Shown here: positions 36,562 through 44,907 of the stretch, piece by piece | Numbering within the stretch: position 1 is the stretch's first letter | How the letters are laid out: each line of letters begins with the position of its first letter | Assembly (NCBI GenBank): GCA_945906725.1 | Contig: CAMDRI010000004.1 | Location: 1 to 64,000, forward strand | Direction of reading: 5' to 3' | Source: Candidatus Kuenenia stuttgartensis | GTDB taxonomy: Bacteria; Planctomycetota; Planctomycetia; Planctomycetales; Planctomycetaceae | Length of the DNA: 64,000 bases | Made by a program: the position numbers and the translations under genes | The notes under the pieces: generated by a model | Told to the model about the DNA's origin: nothing | The model's input: the letters and a program-made list of their open reading frames with translations, nothing else | Database searches by the model: none

Positions 36562-38478
36562 TCAGATATCCAAATCCTCCACCTGGCTGGCTTCGTCCAT
36601 GATGATGCGGTAGCGCTCGCTGGGGTCTTTGCCGAGGAGTTCGGTGAAGGTCTTGTCGGCGTCGAGTTGGCTTTCGATGTCCACTCGCAGCAGGATGCGC
36701 GTCTTCGGGTTGAGCGTGGTTTCCTTGAGCTGCGACGCGGTCATTTCACCCAAGCCTTTAAAGCGGCTGATCTCGAAGTTTCGGTTCTTCGGGAGCGTGG
36801 CGAGGATTTCTTCGCGGTGCGCATCGTCGCGGGCATAGTGCGATTCCTGACCGACGGCGATGCGGTACAGCGGCGGCAGCGCGAGGTACAGCTTCTCGCC
36901 GCGAATCAGTTGCGGCATGTGGCGGAAGAAGAACGCCAAGAGCAGCGTGCTGATGTGGTAGCCGTCGCTGTCGGCGTCCATCAGCAGGATGATGCGGTGA
37001 TAGCGCAGCTTGTGCATGTCGAAGCCGGGGCCGATGCCGGTGCCGAGAGTTTCGACGAGATCGTGGATTTCCTGGTTGCCCAGGATCTTGCTGGTCGCGA
37101 GCGACTCGGTATTGAGCACTTTACCTTTGAGCGGCAGGACAGCCTGCGTCTTGCTGTCGCGGCCCATCGCGGCGGTGCCACCGGCGGAGAGACCTTCGAC
37201 GATGAACAGCTCGGAGTCTTCCGGCTTGCCACTGCGGCAGTCGAGCAATTTGCCGGGGAGATTTGTCTTTCGACCGCCCGGAGTTTTGCGACGCACTTCC
37301 GTCGCGGCCTCACGGCTGGCCTGCCGGGCACGCGCGGCGAGCACGATGCGGCCGACGACCGCGTCGGCAATTGACGGGTTGTTGTTCAGCCACGTTTCGA
37401 CGCCGGGACGCACGAGTCCTTCGACCGCGCTGGTCATCTCCGGGTTGTTGAGCTTGTCCTTCGTTTGCCCTTGAAACATCGGATCGGACAGGAAGATGGA
37501 GACGATCGCGACGAGTCCCTCGCGGATGTCTTCGGCCGTCAGCGTGATGCCTTTCAGCTTGATGTCGTGCATCTCGATGTAGTTTTTGACCGCCTTGACG
37601 ACGCCCGAACGAAAGCCGATTTCGTGCGTGCCTCCCGCGTGCGTGCGGATGCCGTTGACGTAGCTCATGACTCGCTCGTCGGTCGACTCCGTCCAGGCGA
37701 GCGCCAACTGCAACTTGTGATTGCCGAGTTCCTTGTCGATCGTGAAGAGCTGCTCGTGAATCTGTTTGCGTTGGTCATCCTTCACGACCTTTTGCAGATA
37801 CGCCACGATTCCTTCGGGGTGGAAGAATTCGTGCTGTTCTTTCTTGGCCTCGTCGTGAAAGACGATCCGCAGCCCGCCGTGGACGAACGAGATGTCTTCG
37901 AGATGCTGCTTGATGACGTCGGCGTTGAAGCGAATGTTGCGGAAGATTTCGTCGTCGGGGCGGAAGAAGATCGTCGTCCCGCGTCCTCGGAACGGCCGAA
38001 TCTTCGCGACCGGTCCCTGAGGCTTCCCGCGACGGTACGTCTGCTGGTACTCGTGGCCGTCGCGATGGACGGTCGCGATCATTTCTTTGGAGAGCGCGTT
38101 GACGACCGACGAGCCGACACCGTGCAAGCCGCCTGATCTCGCGTAATTCTTGTTCGAGAATTTGCCGCCGGCGTGCAGAATGGTCAGCACGACTTCCAGT
38201 GTGGAGGTTTTCGTCTTCGAGTGCTTTTCAACGGGGATGCCACGCCCGTTGTCCTGCACCGACATCGAGCAACCGTCCTTGTGCAACGTCACGTCGATCC
38301 GGTCGCACTCGCCAGCGAGGTGTTCATCGACTGCGTTATCGACGATTTCCCAAATCAGGTGATGCAGACCGCGGGCATCGACGCCACCGATGTACATGGC
38401 TGGCCGTCGCCGCACGGCTTCCAGGCCTTCCAGGATTTCGATGTCGTCGCTGGAGTACTTTGCTTTCTGCTCCGCCAT
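36562..38478 (-). CDS. Type IIA DNA topoisomerase subunit B (GyrB/ParE-like)
   Basis: 638 residues, ATPase and TOPRIM subunit that would pair with a GyrA/ParC-type partner. GHKL ATPase: RPAMYIGGVDARGLHHLIWE, DNGRGIPVE, GLHGVGSSVVNALS. TOPRIM: the usual EGDSAGG is EGLSAGG here (428-434), while DADSDG is kept in place of DADVDG; QTKDKL is the K-loop. The length is near ParE. ATG 38478 (MAEQKAKYSSDDIEILEGLE) is preferred over an upstream ATG at 38550. No subunit A gene is in the window. Confidence 0.9.
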   Translation of the reverse strand: MAEQKAKYSSDDIEILEGLEAVRRRPAMYIGGVDARGLHHLIWEIVDNAVDEHLAGECDRIDVTLHKDGCSMSVQDNGRGIPVEKHSKTKTSTLEVVLTILHAGGKFSNKNYARSGGLHGVGSSVVNALSKEMIATVHRDGHEYQQTYRRGKPQGPVAKIRPFRGRGTTIFFRPDDEIFRNIRFNADVIKQHLEDISFVHGGLRIVFHDEAKKEQHEFFHPEGIVAYLQKVVKDDQRKQIHEQLFTIDKELGNHKLQLALAWTESTDERVMSYVNGIRTHAGGTHEIGFRSGVVKAVKNYIEMHDIKLKGITLTAEDIREGLVAIVSIFLSDPMFQGQTKDKLNNPEMTSAVEGLVRPGVETWLNNNPSIADAVVGRIVLAARARQASREAATEVRRKTPGGRKTNLPGKLLDCRSGKPEDSELFIVEGLSAGGTAAMGRDSKTQAVLPLKGKVLNTESLATSKILGNQEIHDLVETLGTGIGPGFDMHKLRYHRIILLMDADSDGYHISTLLLAFFFRHMPQLIRGEKLYLALPPLYRIAVGQESHYARDDAHREEILATLPKNRNFEISRFKGLGEMTASQLKETTLNPKTRILLRVDIESQLDADKTFTELLGKDPSERYRIIMDEASQVEDLDI

Positions 38479-38575
38479 GAATCGCCTCGATCCGTCGCTG
38501 GAAAAATGTCGCTCGCTGTTGGAGCGTGCGAAGAATTGCGATCCGGACAAGGGTCGGCAAGAGAGAGACGAGTCG

Positions 38576-40432
38576 TTACTGGGTGCCCAGCAACAATTGC
38601 TGCGGATAGCCTCGGCCGAGTTCGGTCAGATCCTTGAGGAACAGGATCACCGGCGGCTTCTTGGATTGCGTGGTGTCGATGACCGCCTCCAACCGCATGA
38701 ATGGGCCAGCTTCGTCGAAATAGCCGACGGAGTTGACTCGGTAGATGCCGCCGCGAGCAGTGACGTACTTGTCCAACTGCTGCATCGTCGGCAGATCGAC
38801 GAGGTTCTCGATGACCAGCCAGCCAGCGGTTGCTCGTGCGCCGGTCGTGTCGACCAGTGGGCCGCCGTCCGCGCCTTGCCGTTTGGCGAGGATCGCCTGG
38901 GCGATGCTCTCCGTCATGCCAGGAACGGACAGCAAAGTGTCGTAGCGTGCCTCGTTGATGTTGATGCGGCCGTCGGTGAATTGTTCGGTGTTGACGGCGA
39001 GCGTGTCGAACAGCGACGGCAGATAGCCCACCATGCTGCTGCTGTCCGATGCCCACGGGCTTTGCAAAGTCGTCACAGAACCGTTGACGGTCGCCTGAGC
39101 GGTCGCACCAACCAACTCGTACAGCGACTGGAGTTGCTTGCCGGCGCCTTTCGAGAGGTCGATGCCGCCGCGAGTGACCGTGCCCCCGCCGCCACCGCCG
39201 ACCGCGCTGCCCAAGGCTGTCGCCGCTTGTTGCAGTTGCTGGTACTGCTGATTGAGATTCGCTGTCGAGATGTTGCCGCCGCCGCTCTGATTCGTATTGC
39301 CCGATCCAGAATTCTGACCGCCGGTGGACTGAGTGGCGGAGTTGACCGCAGACTGAGCTTGGGCGGTGACTCGGTACGCGACCACGAATTGAGCGACCGT
39401 CGCGTCAAACTCCTCTTCAAGCTGGTCGTACAACTCGGCGAGGTTGTTGTTGTTGATGTTGATCCGCGTCGAGCCATCCCAGCGAGTGTTTGTCTCGCGG
39501 CCGTGCGCGCTGAGATACGCAGACCAGCCCAACTGCAGCGCGCCGTCCGCGTTATCGGGAGGCCAACTCACGTCGCCGTCGTTCTCGTTGGGATCGAGCA
39601 GTCCGTTGCGATTGAAGTCCTCGCCGTACAGGTACTCCGGCGATACGCCGCGCACGAGCAGCAACTCGTCGAGCGATTCCAATGGGCTGTTCTTCGACGA
39701 GTACGACGGCTGCAACCCGTTGTAGTAATCCGACTCGCAACCGTTGGTGCGGCTGGTTTCGTCGTCGTCGATGAAATCGAGAATGGCATCCGCCAGTTCG
39801 TAGGTCATGCCGGGAATCATCAACAGCCGACTGGCAGGATCGGTGGCAGAGACCGTGCCGCTCGACGTGCCATCCGAGGACGATGTGGAGGTACCGCCCG
39901 TGGTCGATCCCAAAGTCGTCGATCCGGAAGTCGCCGATGTGCCGCTGCTCGAAGAGTTGCTGCCGGCCGAAGTCGTGCCACTCGTCAACGTGGTACTGGA
40001 CTGCTGCTTTTTTTCGGCGGCCACCAGTGCGTTGAGATTCAGCTTGGAGGACTCGTCGATCAGCCCAAAGCGAAGCGTCGTGCCGCTCGGATCGCTTTCA
40101 TTGGGAGCGACCAGGCTGAAGCGAGCTCGGCCGCGTGGACCGTTCGCCTCTCTGAGCGTCACGCCGCCGAAATGCTGCGGATCGTGCAAGACGTTCTCGA
40201 AGCTCCCATCGGCCGTCGGCCGGCCGAGCACCGCCGCCGCCAATTCGATCCCGGAATCCGCACACGCGCGGGCTTGAGCTTCGCGGCCGAACACGCCGGT
40301 CGCGTGGCTTTCGGAAACCATCAACTCGGAAAACGAATACGCTCCGAGGGCCAACAGCGCGATCACGACCAGCACGACCAACAACACGCTGCCGCGTCTT
40401 GGCGGTGAATTCGGCGAGGTGATCGAAGGCAT
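38576..40432 (-). CDS. gspK: Type II secretion minor pseudopilin GspK-like
   Basis: 618 residues, about twice the usual GspK length. PPRRG followed by SVLLVVLVVIALLALGA is a prepilin-type signal; the +5 Glu is absent, as is common for GspK. Then SESHATGVFGREAQARACAD and the repeated GspK core: LMIPGMTYELADAILDFIDD and LLSVPGMTESIAQAILAKRQ, both SAM-like helix turns, plus LLLVRGVSPEYLYG. Insertions include a Ser/Thr/Gly-rich tract (about residues 145-200), a Ca-type loop DFNRNGLLDPNENDGD and an Asn/Gln/Gly tract. Prepilin peptidase is at 6958-8259. Other T2SS genes are not in the window. Confidence 0.88.
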   Translation of the reverse strand: MPSITSPNSPPRRGSVLLVVLVVIALLALGAYSFSELMVSESHATGVFGREAQARACADSGIELAAAVLGRPTADGSFENVLHDPQHFGGVTLREANGPRGRARFSLVAPNESDPSGTTLRFGLIDESSKLNLNALVAAEKKQQSSTTLTSGTTSAGSNSSSSGTSATSGSTTLGSTTGGTSTSSSDGTSSGTVSATDPASRLLMIPGMTYELADAILDFIDDDETSRTNGCESDYYNGLQPSYSSKNSPLESLDELLLVRGVSPEYLYGEDFNRNGLLDPNENDGDVSWPPDNADGALQLGWSAYLSAHGRETNTRWDGSTRININNNNLAELYDQLEEEFDATVAQFVVAYRVTAQAQSAVNSATQSTGGQNSGSGNTNQSGGGNISTANLNQQYQQLQQAATALGSAVGGGGGGTVTRGGIDLSKGAGKQLQSLYELVGATAQATVNGSVTTLQSPWASDSSSMVGYLPSLFDTLAVNTEQFTDGRININEARYDTLLSVPGMTESIAQAILAKRQGADGGPLVDTTGARATAGWLVIENLVDLPTMQQLDKYVTARGGIYRVNSVGYFDEAGPFMRLEAVIDTTQSKKPPVILFLKDLTELGRGYPQQLLLGTQ

Positions 40433-40514
40433 GGCAGGCTCACGAAGGCAAGTCGGACTCATCGCTCAGTCACGTTCCGAACGAGCATACCGCCGCAACG
40501 GGCGCAAACAAGAC

Positions 40515-40545
40515 GGCCCGGCGATCGTCAACCGAACGCCGGGCC
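40515..40545 (-). terminator. Probable terminator of the EF-hand gene
   Basis: Stem GGCCCGGCG (40515-40523) and CGCCGGGCC (40537-40545). In the minus direction it is followed by GTCTTGTTTGCG, so a modest T-rich tail. It lies between the end of the EF-hand gene (40589) and the start of gspK (40432). Confidence 0.55.
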
Positions 40546-40588
40546 ATGTCAGGGAGATTGTTTCGTTGCAATCGATCAGTTTCGATCG

Positions 40589-42211
40589 TTAGGGCTGCGC
40601 CTTGTCTTTCTCTTCTTCGCGACGCGGCGGGCGACCTTCCGGACGTGGTTCGGGCTTACGTTCTCCGTCTCGCGGACGATCCGCTTCCTGTCTGCGTTCA
40701 CCATCGCGAGGCCGGTCACCGTCTCGGCGAGGCTCGCCATCGCGCGGCGGTTGTCCTCGGCCTTCGGGAGGACGACCTCCCTCCTGACCTCGGTCACCTT
40801 CGCGGCGCTGCAATTGGATGCCGAAGGAGGCATCGAACCGCAGTTCCGCTGCGTCTTGTGGTCCCCCTTGTGGCGGGCCGAGCAACTCGGCGCCATCGAG
40901 CTGGCCGTCGTTGTTGCGATCCAATTCGCCGAAGACTTCCTTCAGCCGATCGAGTTCATCACGGCTGAGCCGTCCGTCTTTGTTTCGATCGAGCAATTCA
41001 AAGAACCGAGGCATCGGGCCTCGACGACCTTCTCCTTGAGGTGGACGATCTCCATCCGGGCGACGATCTCCATCCGGAGGACGATTGCCTTGGGGAGGCC
41101 GTTCGCCGAGACGACCCTCAGGACGACGATTACCGTTGCGCCGTTCGCCTTCTCGTGGGCGATCACCTTCTGGACGACGTTCGCCATCGCGCGGGCGATC
41201 ACCTTCGCGTCGAGCTTCCGGACGGTCGCCATCTGGCCTCGCTTCGGGACGGCGTTCACCATCTGGCTTGCGATCTCCTTCGCGCCGCTGTTCCCCTTCG
41301 CGAGCTTGAGCGAACGCTTGCAGATCATCCAGCGTCAGCACGTCCTTCTTCGCACGTTCAAACATCGGTCGCACGCGGTCACGGAATTGTTCTGGGATTT
41401 CTTCGAGCGTGACTTTGCCGTCGCCGTTCGTATCCATCCGTTTGAATTGCTCTTCAGGATTTTGATTCGGACGGCCCCCCGGATTTCCGGGAGCACCCGG
41501 CGGCGGGGAAAACTCGGCCATCGCGCGACCGAACTCTTCCTGGGACAGTTCATCCTTGCCGAGCTTCTCAAACACTTTGCCGAACCGTTCGCGCATCCCT
41601 TCCGGGAGTTCGTCTTTTTGCAGCTTGCCGTCGTTGTTCTTGTCGAGCCGCTTCAAGAACTCACCCTGACCGAAACCTCCAGGGCGTCCGCCAGGAGCAC
41701 CACCCGCCATTCGCTGACGCATTTGCTCAAAGTCATCGGCGGTGATCGAATCCTTGCCTTGTCGCTCCAACATATCGCGGAGGAATCGGGCCGGACCGTC
41801 TTCGGGAAGTTCCTCTTTGGACAGTTTGCCATCGTTGTTCTTGTCGAGCCGTTCGAGCATCTGCTTGAAGTCGAGCATCGGCCGGCCACCGGGGCCGCCG
41901 GCTCCGCGATCAAATCCGCCACCCTGGACCGGAGCGTCACTGCGCTTCGCGGCGGCGTCGAATTCCGCTTTCGTCAGCTCGCCGTTGTCGTCCTTGTCTC
42001 CCAACCGCACGAGCCGATCGAAGTAACGGGCTTGCTCTTCGGGAATTTCATCCGGCACCAGTTTGCCGTCACCGTTCTTGTCCAACTTATTGAACAGGAC
42101 TTCCTGGTCATTCGCCGCCGGCTTCTTCGCATCGTCCTCGGCATACGTCGCGAGCACCGGCAATCCGAGCAGCCCGGTGGCCAACAGCGCCCAAAAATTG
42201 ATCCGCTTCAT
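40589..42211 (-). CDS. Secreted multi-EF-hand protein with Arg/Asp/Gly-rich tracts
   Basis: 540 residues. Signal peptide MKRINFWALLATGLLGLPVL ends near TYA. Seven EF-hand-type loops: DKNGDGKLVPDE, DKDDNGELTKAE, two DKNNDGKL loops, DTNGDGKVTLEE, DRNKDGRLSRDE and DRNNDGQLDGAE. Between and after them are charged repeats such as RREGDRPRDGERRPEGDRP. So it should bind several calcium ions and nucleic acid, polyanion or surface ligands are possible partners. The ATG at 42211 is preferred over 42286 because the signal peptide starts there. One of its repeat units resembles the insertion in the symporter gene at 43357-44895. Confidence 0.88.
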   Translation of the reverse strand: MKRINFWALLATGLLGLPVLATYAEDDAKKPAANDQEVLFNKLDKNGDGKLVPDEIPEEQARYFDRLVRLGDKDDNGELTKAEFDAAAKRSDAPVQGGGFDRGAGGPGGRPMLDFKQMLERLDKNNDGKLSKEELPEDGPARFLRDMLERQGKDSITADDFEQMRQRMAGGAPGGRPGGFGQGEFLKRLDKNNDGKLQKDELPEGMRERFGKVFEKLGKDELSQEEFGRAMAEFSPPPGAPGNPGGRPNQNPEEQFKRMDTNGDGKVTLEEIPEQFRDRVRPMFERAKKDVLTLDDLQAFAQAREGEQRREGDRKPDGERRPEARPDGDRPEARREGDRPRDGERRPEGDRPREGERRNGNRRPEGRLGERPPQGNRPPDGDRRPDGDRPPQGEGRRGPMPRFFELLDRNKDGRLSRDELDRLKEVFGELDRNNDGQLDGAELLGPPQGGPQDAAELRFDASFGIQLQRREGDRGQEGGRPPEGRGQPPRDGEPRRDGDRPRDGERRQEADRPRDGERKPEPRPEGRPPRREEEKDKAQP

Positions 42212-42346
42212 AATGTGGTTCCTGACGAGAAGTTGACTGGGTTCGGCCCAACGGCGGGGCGTGAGCATACGGCATTCAACCCGCAATTCCAGGTGGGGTT
42301 TCGCGAGATTCTTTGCCAGGAGACACGTTTTCGAGCGTGTCCAAGG

Positions 42347-43369
42347 CTAAACCGGCCAATCGAACGCGATGTCGAGCACCGGTGCCGAGTGGGTCAACGC
42401 CCCAATGCTGATCCGATCCACGCCGGTCTCGGCAATTTCCCGGACATTGTCGAGCGTAATCCCGCCGGACGCCTCCAACCGCATGGCCGGAGCGATTTCG
42501 TCTCGTAACCTCACCGACTCGCACAACAGCGACGGCCCCATGTTGTCGAGCAGCACGATCTCCGGACCACCCGCCAGTGCGTCGCGAAGTTGTTCGAGCG
42601 TGTCCACCTCGACCTCAATCGCGATCCCGTCTGGCGAGACGCTTCGAGCCTGCCGCACCGCGTCGGCAATTGACGGACCTCTGACCTCTGACCCCTGACC
42701 CCTGATCCATGCCGCCAAGTGGTTGTCTTTGATCAGCACTCCGTCGTGCAGGCCCATCCGATGATTGGTTCCGCCGCCGCAACGAACGGCGTACTTTTCG
42801 AGCGCTCGCCAGCCGGGCAAAGTTTTTCGCGTGTCGAGGATCACAGCGTTCGTTCCGGCCACTGCGTCGATGAACTTCCGAGTCTGTGTTGCGACGCCCG
42901 ACAAGTGCATCAGAAAATTCAACGCCGTTCGCTCGCCGATGAGCAACGAACGGAGTGACCCGGACGCTCGCGCGACGACGGTTTGAGCCGCCACAAACGT
43001 CCCATCGGCGACTAGCGATTGCCAGGCGACGGTCGGATCGAGCCGACCGAATACCAACTCGGCCACTGGCCCACCGACGAAGACTCCCTCGCGTCGCACG
43101 ACGACGTTGATCGTGGCCGTCTCCACTGGATCAATAAGCGCGGCACAGGTGAGATCGCGATCCAACTCGCTGGGCAGCGAGTCCGGCATCTCGTCCAACA
43201 GAGAATCAATCGTCGTGACCGAAAAGACATCCGCGAGTCGATCCAATGGACTGCCAACGATCGTCGCCGCGTCGCCCAAGTCTTCTGAAAGTGCCGCTTC
43301 AATCAAACGCAGTGCCGCGAATTGCTCGGCCGATCCGAAGGCGAGCGGTGTCTGATTCATGTCGGGCAT
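42347..43369 (-). CDS. nadC: Quinolinate phosphoribosyltransferase (NadC)
   Basis: 340 residues, making nicotinate mononucleotide from quinolinate in NAD biosynthesis. Family motifs: LDTRKTLPGWRALEKYAVRC, GGGTNHRMGLHDGVLIKDNH, VEVDTLEQ and EASGGITLDNVREIAETGVD. The enzyme is longer than the usual 280-300 residues: an insertion of about 38 residues follows EDLGD, before DLTCAAL, and an in-frame short repeat (RGQGSEVRG) lies at 42673-42708. ATG 43369 has AGGAGG 10 bp upstream and overlaps the preceding symporter gene by 13 bp, so translation is probably coupled. Confidence 0.95.
   Translation of the reverse strand: MPDMNQTPLAFGSAEQFAALRLIEAALSEDLGDAATIVGSPLDRLADVFSVTTIDSLLDEMPDSLPSELDRDLTCAALIDPVETATINVVVRREGVFVGGPVAELVFGRLDPTVAWQSLVADGTFVAAQTVVARASGSLRSLLIGERTALNFLMHLSGVATQTRKFIDAVAGTNAVILDTRKTLPGWRALEKYAVRCGGGTNHRMGLHDGVLIKDNHLAAWIRGQGSEVRGPSIADAVRQARSVSPDGIAIEVEVDTLEQLRDALAGGPEIVLLDNMGPSLLCESVRLRDEIAPAMRLEASGGITLDNVREIAETGVDRISIGALTHSAPVLDIAFDWPV
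42673..42708. repeat. Family F short repeat inside nadC
   Basis: Tandem units of the GACCTCTGACCCCTGA type, translated RGQGSEVRG between KDNHLAAWI and PSIADAV. A relative lies at 51977-52018 in the giant gene. Confidence 0.8.
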
Positions 43370-44895
43370 GGTGGCTCAGCCTCCTGGGATTTCTCGCCCC
43401 GATCAACGCACACGGCCACGGCCAGATCACCGGTGACGTTCAGCGTCGTGCGGCACATATCGAGCAGTCGATCCACGCCCAGGATAATGCCAATCCCGTC
43501 GCCCGGCACATCGACCGATTTCAGGACCAGCACCACGAGCGGCAAAGATCCTCCCGGTACGCCAGCCGTACCAACTCCCGCCAGAATCGACATCAGCACG
43601 ACTTGCACCTGTTGAGCCATCGTCAGTTCAACACCAAAGACCTGCGCGAGGAACAGGACCGTGATCCCTTCGTACAACGCCGTGCCGTTCTGATTCGCGG
43701 TTGAACCAACTGTCAGCACGAAATTCGCGACCTCCCGTTTGACGCCAAGTTTCTCTTCGGCGACGCGGAGTGACGTCGGCAGCGTTGCGTTCGACGATGA
43801 CGTCGCAAAAGCGGTCAGCAGCACCTCGGTGATGCGGCCAAAGAATTGGCGAGGCGAGAGCTTTGCGAACAACCACACCACAAGCGAATAGACCCCAAAC
43901 ATGTGCAGCGCGAGCGCGGCGACCACCGTCCCCACATACCAAATCAGAATCTGCAAAATGTCCACACCGAGTGTCGCCGTCAGCTTGAACATGAACCCCG
44001 CAACGCCGATCGGAGCCAGCCGCATTGCCCAGCCGATCACGACCATCGCGATGTCGTAGATCCCTTCCAAGACTTTCACCAACGGTTCGGTTCGTTCCGG
44101 TGAGATGGAAATCGCGACTCCGCAAGCCAGCGAGAAGAACATCACTGCCAGCATCCCGCCTCCCGGAGAACTGCCGTCCAGCGCGCCGACCATTTCTTGC
44201 AGTGGATTCTTTGGGATGATGTCCAGCAGCGAATCGCGAGCCGTCTTTGCTTTGGCTGCCTGCGACATCGCCTTGTCCGCATCTTTGGCGTAGGTCTCTT
44301 GCAAGAGCATCCGTTTTTCTTTGGGCAACCCGGCTCCTGGCTTCACGACATTGGCCGCGACCAACCCAATCCCAACCGAGACCGACGACAACAGCAGCGT
44401 CATCATCAGCGTCCGTGCGCCGAGCCGTCCCAGTCGCCGCACGTCGCCAATGCCAGCAACACCCAGCGTCAGTGCCGAGAACACCAGCGGCACAACGACC
44501 ATCAAGATCAACCGCAAGAAAACTTGCCCGAGCGTGTCGGCAACATTGTCCGTCAGCCACTGCAACGTTGAGTGCAGCTTCAGGGCCTCGGGGTGTAATT
44601 CGGCCAATCGCTGCTGAATGCCTCCCGTCGCCATCGCTTCGTCAAAGTCGTCTGGCCGTAACTCCTGCTTGCCGAGCTTTGTGAAGACTTGGTTGAACTC
44701 TGCACGCAAGTCTTTCGGCAGTTCGTCTGCTTGGAGGATCTCGTCGCCGTTCAGGTCGAACCGAATGAGAAAACCACTGGGTACGGCGGCCGGCCAGGCT
44801 TGTCTGGCGATCAAGCCAAACGTTGCACCGATCAGCAGTCCGATCAGGATTTTCCAGTGCAGCGACAGTCGCGGCTTCGATGCGGGATGGTCCAT
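43357..44895 (-). CDS. Dicarboxylate/amino acid:cation symporter with EF-hand insertion
   Basis: 512 residues, SLC1/DAACS family, a sodium- or proton-driven importer. Hallmarks: LLTAFATSSSNATLPTSLRV (hairpin 1), VGSTANQNGTALYEG, GVGTAGVPGGSLPLVVLV (hairpin 2) and VDRLLDMCRTTLNVTGDLAV. Between the first two membrane helices is an extra segment (about residues 46-90) with an EF-hand-type loop D47-L-N-G-D-E-I-L-Q-A-D-E58 and a second half KLGKQELRPDDFDEAMA. This is absent from ordinary members. It should face the periplasm. A second insertion, LPKEKRMLLQETYAKDADKA, lies between later helices. Confidence 0.92.
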   Translation of the reverse strand: MDHPASKPRLSLHWKILIGLLIGATFGLIARQAWPAAVPSGFLIRFDLNGDEILQADELPKDLRAEFNQVFTKLGKQELRPDDFDEAMATGGIQQRLAELHPEALKLHSTLQWLTDNVADTLGQVFLRLILMVVVPLVFSALTLGVAGIGDVRRLGRLGARTLMMTLLLSSVSVGIGLVAANVVKPGAGLPKEKRMLLQETYAKDADKAMSQAAKAKTARDSLLDIIPKNPLQEMVGALDGSSPGGGMLAVMFFSLACGVAISISPERTEPLVKVLEGIYDIAMVVIGWAMRLAPIGVAGFMFKLTATLGVDILQILIWYVGTVVAALALHMFGVYSLVVWLFAKLSPRQFFGRITEVLLTAFATSSSNATLPTSLRVAEEKLGVKREVANFVLTVGSTANQNGTALYEGITVLFLAQVFGVELTMAQQVQVVLMSILAGVGTAGVPGGSLPLVVLVLKSVDVPGDGIGIILGVDRLLDMCRTTLNVTGDLAVAVCVDRGEKSQEAEPPCPT

Positions 44896-44907
44896 GAGCC
44901 AATCACC

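Noticed and set aside
38390-40408. Plus-strand open frame of 672 codons opposite gspK
   Set aside because: The minus-strand frame encodes clear GspK motifs and the antisense product shows none.
40751-42508. Long plus-strand open frame (585 codons) opposite the EF-hand gene
   Set aside because: It is the antisense of the EF-hand protein; GC-rich codon bias keeps it open. Its product is low-complexity and shows no domain.
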